From positions 44,343-51,880 of the forward strand of contig DAHU01000094.1 of the NCBI GenBank assembly GCA_002495945.1: a stretch of DNA of 7,538 nucleotides, written 5' to 3'. The stretch is from Euryarchaeota archaeon UBA13. GTDB taxonomy: Archaea; Thermoplasmatota; Poseidoniia; Poseidoniales; Poseidoniaceae. Below are positions 1-6,800 of this stretch, piece by piece; positions within the stretch are counted from its first letter, which is position 1, and the number at the start of each line of letters is the position of its first letter. A model generated the notes under the pieces. That model was not told where the DNA came from. It was given only the letters and a program-made list of their open reading frames with translations, and did no database searches. A program made the translations under genes and the position numbers.

Positions 1-218
1 GAAAGTTGAACCTTAACAACCTGACATTCCACCTACCATTCGACAAGGTTGAGTACGAGCCAGAGCAATTCCCTGGACTAATCTATCGACTTGACTACCC
101 CAAGGTTGTATGCCTAATTTTCGGTAGCGGTAAAATGGTAATAACCGGAGCGCGTCACAAAGACGAGATTCTCGAAGCGGTTGAAATCATCAAAGATGAG
201 TTAGCAGACCTGCTGTGA
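1..218 (+). CDS. tbp: TATA-box-binding protein (TBP), C-terminal part, 5' truncated
   Basis: TBP is the general archaeal transcription factor that binds and bends the promoter TATA box and recruits TFB and RNA polymerase. Only the end of the gene is present: the frame is open from base 3 and stops at TGA 216-218, giving about 71 residues of a protein that is usually about 180-190 residues with two direct repeats. What remains is most of the second repeat. It shows the hallmark segments [16 protein letters not shown] and [18 protein letters not shown], including the two Phe (in QFPG and LIFGSGK) that correspond to the DNA-kinking pair of this repeat. A C-terminal helix rich in Glu, Ile and Leu follows ([16 protein letters not shown]). 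The TTG at base 6 is internal, not the start. There is no long acidic tail. The next gene starts 33 bases downstream on the same strand. The family call is secure; only the N-terminal part is unseen. Confidence 0.95.
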   Translation, partial: KLNLNNLTFHLPFDKVEYEPEQFPGLIYRLDYPKVVCLIFGSGKMVITGARHKDEILEAVEIIKDELADLL

Positions 219-228
219 AACAAGTAAA

Positions 229-251
229 TCCCCTCAAAATGGGGAGGAGAA
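229..251 (+). promoter_or_regulatory. Strong Shine-Dalgarno for the first surface-protein gene, overlapped by a small hairpin
   Basis: GGGGAGGAG at 241-249 contains GGAGG (243-247), complementary to the 16S rRNA 3' end, four bases before the GTG at 252. This decides the chosen start. TCCCC (229-233) can pair with GGGGA (241-245) across the 7-base loop TCAAAAT, a 5-bp stem that would hide part of the Shine-Dalgarno. There is no T-rich archaeal terminator between the TBP stop and here, so read-through from TBP is possible. The ribosome binding site is well supported; regulation by the hairpin is inference. Confidence 0.6.
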
Positions 252-3200
252 GTGTTCATTGCCTATGTCCAGTGTGGCGTATGCATGCGGAGCCTTGCCG
301 AACGGCAATCCAAAGCGATAGTTTTGGTAGTGATAATGCTCCTATCGACAACAATACATTACGAACCAGTAGGGCAGTTGCCCGAATCACTAGACATTGA
401 ACACAGCTCTAAATCAACAACTAGCACTGCTGATGTACCAGTATGGCGTGTCGGTGACAAATGGAAATATGCTGGGACATTTGACCCAACTCAATTAGTA
501 ATCGATTCCGGTGTTGAGGCAAATGTAGGCGAAATTAATGGCGATTCAATAACTGAGGTATTATCGATTACCGAACAAAATGTTGCTGGGATTCCGACCC
601 TAGTCTACACTGTTAGAACTTCGGCAAACTTCGACAAGTCTGGTGTTTCACTTGACAGTTTTACCGGAACTGCTGAAATCGAATTTACCCAGACTGAAGT
701 CTTGCGAGTTAGCGATTTGGCCTCATTGCGAAGCGACCTTGACCTATTTATCGAATTTACACCAAGCGGGATTAGTTTCCTAAAACAGACCGTTGGCGAC
801 ATCACTATTTCTAACACTTACACCCCACCAAGCGAGAATTATGACTTCCCGCTAAGAGATGGAGACCGATGGGTAACAACGGTCACCTCAACCTCACAAT
901 GGTCGGGTTCAAGTGATTATATCACACCATTCCCAGCCCCGACTTCAGACACTAATAGTTCAACTTACGAAGTTACCAACGTTGGGCGACCGACCAATGA
1001 TTTTGGCCAATCTATCAATTACGGAGGCTGTGATCATTCCTATGAAATTACATCCTTCAACTCGAATGGTGACGAAGATGGGTACACATGGTTCTGCCCA
1101 GAAGCACGTAACTTTGCTTGGAAACATACCGAAGAGGATGTTGGTCTTACCATTGACTTTAGACTGAAGGAATACATGCCGAAAGATTCGTCCGGCGTCA
1201 ACATCTACAATGATCCAGGCGTTAGAGACGATTGTCTCGCAATAGATACTGAAAGCGATGTTACAGCCCTTGACACACCGATTGAAGTCTGGATAAATGC
1301 GTCATCCGCCACCGGTTGCTTAGCGAGCACGAGCGGTGTATCTCTCGAACTTAGACATGAAGCAACGGGTGAAGTCAAGTCACTTACAACCGCAGCTAAC
1401 GGAAGCGCCTGGACCATTCTCAACATAGGTAATGACGAGGATGGTTCTACCACTTCAAATGACTGGGCTAGTCACGGATTAGTGGCCAAGACAACATCCG
1501 GCAATATTGTCGGAGCCAAAACGATAACTCTGGATGATAACCTTGTGGTTCTAGATTTATTTGCTGATGCTGAAAGAGCAATTGTCACTCGGAATAGAGA
1601 CGGTGAATTAAAGCAACTAAACACATTATCTGGGTATAATGTATTACCAGGGGACCAACTAATTATTGAAGTATCTATACAAAACAACGGCATCACCAAC
1701 AGCGTACCAACAGACCTGCGCATATATCCTCCGACAGGGAGTGAATTCAATCTTCCAGTTCCCTCCCTATCGACTTATGAGTTTTACAAAACGAATTTCA
1801 CTTGGGATGTACCTGACCAACAACCAATTGGCAATATTCCTGTTTCATGGGAAGCTGACCCAGATGAATTGAATTCTGCCGATGCCAATCCGAATAATGA
1901 TTTCGCAATTATCGAACTATTCGTTGGCCGCTTACCGACACCAGAAATTAATCACGTAACTGAACAAACCCAAGTTGAGGTTTTCATCAATGCAAGTTCA
2001 AGTAGTGACTCGGATGGTGGTGACGTATCCTGCATCTTTGACATACCATATGACGATGGCACTCGATCTTGGGCTTACACAAAAGTAGTGTCGTTGAGCT
2101 GCCAAACAAATTGGACATGGTTTGATGATGGTAATTATCCGATTCTCGTCACTGTGATTGATGATGAGCGTGACGCAGTAGAGGAAATCTTGTACGCCAA
2201 TATCACCAATCGTGCTCCGTTGTTAGAGATAAGAAGTATGCGAAGCGAGGCAAGAGTTGAACACCCAATAACTCTGTATGCATTTGCTAATGATTCTGAT
2301 TCTGAAGATTCCTTCCCAGGTGTTGTCGATGTGTTTTGGCCTGACGCACAGTGTATGGAGGGATATTACACAAAAACCTGCACAACAACTGCTCCGACCG
2401 AGGGCTATCACTCCTTCAAAGCCATTGGAGTTGATGATGACCTAGCACAAACAGAAGCAGAGATTAATATTTTATTCACTAACATTGCTCCGCATAGTAC
2501 GATAATAAATCTCTATGAGAATGGAGTTATCATCGAATCTGATGAACAACAAATTTGGCAATTAGATGAAGACCAGTTGGTTAGAATCAAGGGGCAAGCT
2601 GAAGATTCTGTCGACGATATAGAGCAATTAGACCATACATGGTGGCCAGATAATCGTCAGTCAGATCTCATCTATTTCTTAGAAGGTCGAGTTACCGAAT
2701 TTGATATGAGTTGGCAGACAGCAGGTTTGCACACGATTAGATTGGACGTAACTGATGACGACGGAGCAACAAGTAGTACCAATGAGCGATGGGTGAATAT
2801 CAGAAATGTGCCCCCAGTCGTACAACCATTAGATTCAATTTTGCCAATTGCAGAAGGCCAATCAATTACAATAACGGGGAATTCTACCGACACCCAAAGT
2901 GATGTTAACTCGCTCGTCAAATGCTGGGATGTAGACCCCGGAATTGATAGTGATGGTTTCGGTGGCGCCAGTGATGATTGTGACATAATTGGCGACATAT
3001 TCACCTACGCATGGAACAGGAGTGGTTCACACACGGTAGTCTATCACGTAACCGACGATGATGGTGCAACAACAAGTGAGGTTGTAGTCGTTGAGGTTGT
3101 TAACATCCCACCTATTGTAAGACTGCAGACAGTTCAATGCCGAGCGTATGAAAATTGTGTGCTGGACGCCCGGTCAACAATTGACTCATTGAACGATATT

Positions 3201-3806
3201 GCAGGCTTAAATTACGCGTGGGACACGGATATTAATTTCGATAGTAACGGGGACGGAATTAAAGATAATGATGCTGACCTGGTCGGACCAAGGGTTGAAC
3301 ATGTCTTCAAGCAAGAAGGAAAAGTTACTGTTAAGGCAATGGTATGGGATGAAAACCCAGAAAAACCTGGTTCTAAGCAATTAATCATCACTGTAGGCCC
3401 GGCTGACCGCACCATATTGCAAGACGCTGGTGCATTATTGGCAGGAGAAGAGGCAAACCCAATCGCACAACTTGCACTCGCCTTAATCGTCATCCTATCA
3501 TTGGTTTTAATCAGCAGAAGGAGGGGGAATGCGGCAAAAGCGAAGACTTGGGAACGCGATGAACTTGATGATGCATTCGACAGTGATGGAAAATTGAACT
3601 CTGCTAATAGAAAGCCGACATCTGCACCGCCGGGATTCGTCTTTGACCAAGCACTGCAAATGCCACCTAGGGAGTCTGTCACCACTGATGTATCAATCGA
3701 TGAATTACTCGCTGACCCCCCAATTCCGGCCACAGGCCTACCCGACGGGTGGACGATGGAACAATGGAAGTATTACGGGCACGAATGGTTAAATTCCCAA
3801 AAGTAG
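252..3806 (+). CDS. Giant secreted PKD/CARDB surface protein with single C-terminal membrane anchor (paralog 1)
   Basis: Function unknown; the architecture is that of a cell-surface or adhesion protein. In order: signal peptide (basic stretch to K21, hydrophobic 22-35); beta-rich N-terminal region with two GD-x-W units (WRVGDKW at 65-71, and YDFPLRDGDRW from 197); Ig/transthyretin-like segment with TAANG near 383; CARDB-like domain 461-560; five PKD-like repeats 561-656, 657-747, 748-855, 856-954 and 955-1050, two with the classic VTDDDGA strand; transmembrane helix about 1070-1088 followed by RRR (outside-to-inside stop-transfer); and a cytoplasmic tail of about 96 residues ending in the GWTMEQW motif (1156-1180). 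The mature outer part has 12 Cys in six likely disulfides and 10 N-glycosylation sequons. Start: GTG 252 has a strong Shine-Dalgarno. ATG 285 (residue 12) lacks one but would give an N-terminus closer in length to paralog 2, so it remains possible. Stop TAG at 3804. The 45-base gap to the next gene suggests co-transcription. Confidence 0.88.
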   Translation: MFIAYVQCGVCMRSLAERQSKAIVLVVIMLLSTTIHYEPVGQLPESLDIEHSSKSTTSTADVPVWRVGDKWKYAGTFDPTQLVIDSGVEANVGEINGDSITEVLSITEQNVAGIPTLVYTVRTSANFDKSGVSLDSFTGTAEIEFTQTEVLRVSDLASLRSDLDLFIEFTPSGISFLKQTVGDITISNTYTPPSENYDFPLRDGDRWVTTVTSTSQWSGSSDYITPFPAPTSDTNSSTYEVTNVGRPTNDFGQSINYGGCDHSYEITSFNSNGDEDGYTWFCPEARNFAWKHTEEDVGLTIDFRLKEYMPKDSSGVNIYNDPGVRDDCLAIDTESDVTALDTPIEVWINASSATGCLASTSGVSLELRHEATGEVKSLTTAANGSAWTILNIGNDEDGSTTSNDWASHGLVAKTTSGNIVGAKTITLDDNLVVLDLFADAERAIVTRNRDGELKQLNTLSGYNVLPGDQLIIEVSIQNNGITNSVPTDLRIYPPTGSEFNLPVPSLSTYEFYKTNFTWDVPDQQPIGNIPVSWEADPDELNSADANPNNDFAIIELFVGRLPTPEINHVTEQTQVEVFINASSSSDSDGGDVSCIFDIPYDDGTRSWAYTKVVSLSCQTNWTWFDDGNYPILVTVIDDERDAVEEILYANITNRAPLLEIRSMRSEARVEHPITLYAFANDSDSEDSFPGVVDVFWPDAQCMEGYYTKTCTTTAPTEGYHSFKAIGVDDDLAQTEAEINILFTNIAPHSTIINLYENGVIIESDEQQIWQLDEDQLVRIKGQAEDSVDDIEQLDHTWWPDNRQSDLIYFLEGRVTEFDMSWQTAGLHTIRLDVTDDDGATSSTNERWVNIRNVPPVVQPLDSILPIAEGQSITITGNSTDTQSDVNSLVKCWDVDPGIDSDGFGGASDDCDIIGDIFTYAWNRSGSHTVVYHVTDDDGATTSEVVVVEVVNIPPIVRLQTVQCRAYENCVLDARSTIDSLNDIAGLNYAWDTDINFDSNGDGIKDNDADLVGPRVEHVFKQEGKVTVKAMVWDENPEKPGSKQLIITVGPADRTILQDAGALLAGEEANPIAQLALALIVILSLVLISRRRGNAAKAKTWERDELDDAFDSDGKLNSANRKPTSAPPGFVFDQALQMPPRESVTTDVSIDELLADPPIPATGLPDGWTMEQWKYYGHEWLNSQK
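1632..1931 (+). other. CARDB-like domain of paralog 1
   Basis: Residues 461-560, from GYNVLPGDQL to ELFVGR. The pattern fits the CARDB (cell adhesion related) beta-sandwich: a polar N-N-G turn after the second strand, PTG hairpin, W-x-VP, PIG, then DPDEL...D-x-N-x-x-NN...IE at the end. It aligns without gaps to the 100-residue segment of paralog 2 with 41 identities by hand count. CARDB domains are usually found in extracellular archaeal and bacterial proteins. Assignment is by pattern, not by a profile search. Confidence 0.65.
2946..2984 (+). other. Degenerate Asp-rich (calcium-type) loop, PKD unit 4 of paralog 1
   Basis: Residues 899-911, DSDGFGGASDDCD. Same 13-residue length as the other three loops, but the ligand positions 5 and 9 are Phe and Ser. 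It lies seven residues after the Trp of CWD and is bracketed by C891 and C910. Metal binding is probably weaker here or lost. Confidence 0.45.
3240..3278 (+). other. Asp-rich putative calcium-binding loop, PKD unit 5 of paralog 1
   Basis: Residues 997-1009, DSNGDGIKDNDAD, with acidic or Asn residues at positions 1, 3, 5, 9, 11 and 13 and Gly at 6. This resembles EF-hand-like or thrombospondin-type-3 calcium loops. It follows AWD as an insert in the PKD fold. There is no flanking Cys pair in this unit's loop. Confidence 0.55.
3717..3791 (+). other. Conserved cytoplasmic tail motif (PATGLP-x-GWTMEQW) in paralog 1
   Basis: Residues 1156-1180, four residues before the stop. Key positions are PP-x-PATGLP, then D/E, GWTMEQW, two variable residues, YG and a final Leu. 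Eighteen of 25 positions match paralog 2, while the synonymous bases have changed (for example GCC ACA GGC CTA CCC against GCA ACC GGA TTA CCT), so selection acts on the peptide. It sits on the cytoplasmic side of the membrane helix. I recall similar C-terminal peptides in Marine Group II proteins but cannot name a family. Confidence 0.7.
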
Positions 3807-3851
3807 ACTAAAAATCGAGTCTCTCAAGTAATAGGACTTCATCGGACAACC
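3807..3851 (+). promoter_or_regulatory. Short spacer between the two paralogs with a weak TATA-like element
   Basis: This 45-base gap has no T tract that would end archaeal transcription. CTAAAAAT at 3808-3815 resembles an archaeal TATA box, with A-rich sequence upstream where BRE would be. If used, it would place transcription start about 10-20 bases before the ATG at 3852. No good Shine-Dalgarno precedes that ATG (only GGA at 3844-3846), unlike the first gene, so translation may be leaderless, coupled or weak. The promoter call is tentative. Confidence 0.2.
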
Positions 3852-6800
3852 ATGTTTAACCAAAGGTGTTTGGTTGTTGTTCTTATTTTGATGATGTTCC
3901 TTGCTCCTCTGGCTAAGTTGCCAGATACCACGGAAGTAACTGAATTATCAGATTCCACAATCAGTGAGTCTAACACCTTGAACGGCTGGCCTGATGTCCC
4001 TACATGGAGAATTGGCGACAAATACACCTATGAAACCCAATTCGACGTCCAGCAATTGATTCAACAGGCGAATGTCTCCGCATCATTGAACACTCTAACA
4101 GGTGATACAGTGTACCAGGTTACTGATGTATTTTTCATCAATGTCAACAATATTCAAACTCTCGCTTACAAAATGGAAATCTCGGGTTCTTTTACCTCCG
4201 GTAACAGTGGCGCAACATTAGAGGGAGTCTCTGGCAGATTGAATATCGGCTATACTGGTGAGGATATCGTCCGAGTCAGAGACATGGCAGTGATAAATTC
4301 CGAATTTGAACTAGATGTTGATTTTGCTCCCTTCAATATCGGTTTCCTGACCCAACAAATAGCTGTTATCTCCTTTGACACATCCTATAACCCACCAAAA
4401 GAAAAGTACGACTTTCCACTCAGGACCGGCGACCAATGGTACATGGAATTCTTTGCTTCAACGACGGTAAGTGGTACCTCTGATTATTTTGATCCGTCCG
4501 AGTTTGATACTGCAGGTCCAGAAAATAACAGTTGGCAAGTTACCGAAAACGGCATCCCAACTGAAGGAGGGGCAAACATAGGTTACACCGGTTGTGATGA
4601 TTCATACAAGGTCAACGAATGGAACGTGTCTGGTGTTAGTCAAGGGTTTAATTGGTACTGTCCTGATGTAAGATACAACTCATGGATGAGAATTAGCAAT
4701 GCTGCAGGATTCACCATTGACTGGTTGCTTAAGTCGTACGAACCTGCGGGCTCAAGTGGCGTAAACCCCAATTCTAATCCCGGAACTAGAGATGTCGAAA
4801 TTGATATTGAATTGCAAACCGTTGCGACTCTGCCAAATGTCGAACAAACCGTTGCAATCGATTACAGTGGCACATCAGGTGCTCAAGCAAATACCAATTT
4901 ACAACTTAGGTATGAAATGAGTAGTACATTACTGAACCCGACAACCGATGCTAATGGACAAGCAACTGCGGTGGTGAATTCTTCCGACGTAGTAGATACT
5001 ACCAACGCTAGTGACGATTACTCCAGTAATGGGCTAATCGTTTGGGACCCGCTTACAGAAATTATCGGAGCAGCAACAATTGTCATTGACTTATCGGTTA
5101 CTCCTGTTGATTTAATCGCTCAATCTGATGCAATAATTGTCACTAGGACAAGAGATGGAGTAGAATCTATTTTAACAAAATCGATTGGCTACAATGCATT
5201 ACCTGGAGACATGCTGTCGTTCTCAATACCAACTCAAAACCGTGGATTGTTGGCATCCTCTCCCACAACAATTGATGTGACCACGCCAGGTGGTACTGTG
5301 ATAAGTGAACCACTACCATCAATTCCATCTTACGGTGAAGCGCGAGTTGATGTGGACTGGAATGTTCCTGCTGATGAGCCGATAGGAATTCAAAGTCTTA
5401 TGATTGAAGTAGACCCAGATGAATTGGTAACTGAGGATTCTAATCGCTCCAACAATATGGCTAATATCGAGGTATTTATTGGCCGAACTCCAACTGCTCA
5501 AGCAACCGTAATCGATGAGGTCTACACTTTTGAGAATGTTACAATAGACGCCTCGGCTAGTTTCGATGAGGATGGCGGCGATGTAACCTGTAGATTTTCT
5601 GTCGAAAAGCGCCCTGGATTGGTCGAGAACTTTGACACTGAAAATTGCATAATTGAATACAATTGGAGTGATGGTAGCGTCTGGAACATTCAGGTTATTG
5701 TCACCGATGATGAACTAGACACCGATATAATCGATGTCACAGCAACAGTGTTTAACAGAGCACCATTTGTCAATCTGTCAGTGCCAGAAACCATAGACGT
5801 AAACCAATTTGTCTTTGCCGATGCAAGTGACAGTGGTGACCTCGACACGATATCTCCTTCCGGACAGGAGGTAACAATATCATGGCCAGGATTAAATTGT
5901 AATGAAGGAACCACGCAACCCACGTGTACATTCCTCGCTAATGAAGAAGGTCCAGTTACCGTGACTGCGGTTGCTGAGGATGATGATGGAGCCATAACCA
6001 CCGTTAGTACAACCATCGATGTTCTAAATGTCGCACCTACAATAGCACAACCAGAATTATGGCAGGCGGGTCAAAACCAATCGGTTGATGAGATGGGATA
6101 CTGGAATCTATTCGAAGATGAAACTGTAATCATGCGAGCTGTTGCAGATGATACACCACTGGACAAAGACACACTGATTATCGAATGGAGCCCCTCTGAT
6201 TTAGATGAGAACTGGACTATTACCACTGTTGGTCCATCCTCTCAAACCACTGTATCATGGCCTGAATCTGGATTACATACGCTAACAGTCGTTGCATATG
6301 ACAATGACAATGTTAAATCAGAAATAAGAAGTGGTATTGTCAATATCTCAAATGTTCCTCCAACAATTGCCAGCCTTGGTTCTACTCAACCGATATTCGA
6401 AGACAACAACATTACCTTCACCGCTGATGTCGACGATACGGCATCCGATATCGATAGTTTGGTAATTTGCTGGGATTTAGATTCTGTTGCTGATGCAGAT
6501 GGTGATGGTTTTACCGACAATGACTGTGATATCAACGGTCCAGAGATGACTGCATCGTGGCCGACCAGCGGAGTTAGATGGATTACAGTAACAGTTACCG
6601 ATGATGATGGAGCAAGTGATTCTACCAGCATCAATGTAAGCGTCATCAACACTGCCCCGAGAGCGAAGATAACCAACACTACGGATGTGCTTGCGCTGAA
6701 TGAGGGTGAAAATGTAACATTGTCAGGAATCACTACCACCGATACTGCGTTCGATAAATTATCACTAATCTACGCTTGGGATAGCAATCATATAGATTCT

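Larger units (their letters stand above)
1932..3401 (+). repeat. Array of five PKD-like repeats in paralog 1
   Basis: Residues 561-1050 divide at recurring junctions N-x-(A/P)-P (NRAP 656, NIAP 747, NVPP 855, NIPP 954), giving units of 96, 91, 108, 99 and about 96 residues. Units 3 and 4 carry the diagnostic VTDDDGA strand at 2748-2768 and 3048-3068, exactly 300 bases apart. Unit 1 has the DSDGGDV turn. Units 4 and 5 insert an Asp-rich loop after WD. PKD domains form extracellular stalks. Cys pairs fall inside units 1 (C594/C617), 2 (C701/C710), 4 (C891/C910) and 5 (C963/C969). Confidence 0.75.

Noticed and set aside
215..400. 61-codon + strand frame overlapping the TBP stop and the first surface gene
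   Set aside because: The Shine-Dalgarno sits inside it and points to the GTG at 252. Its sequence resembles no known protein, and the competing frame is a 1184-residue protein with clear domains.
3212..3733. Minus-strand open frame of 173 codons
   Set aside because: It lies wholly within paralog 1, is Ser-rich because it mirrors Asp/Glu codons of the coding strand, and shows no recognisable domain or ribosome binding site.
273..3887. Cys near the N-termini (VQCGVC in paralog 1, NQRC in paralog 2) as lipoprotein lipoboxes
   Set aside because: These Cys precede the hydrophobic segment instead of following it, and both proteins already have a C-terminal membrane helix.
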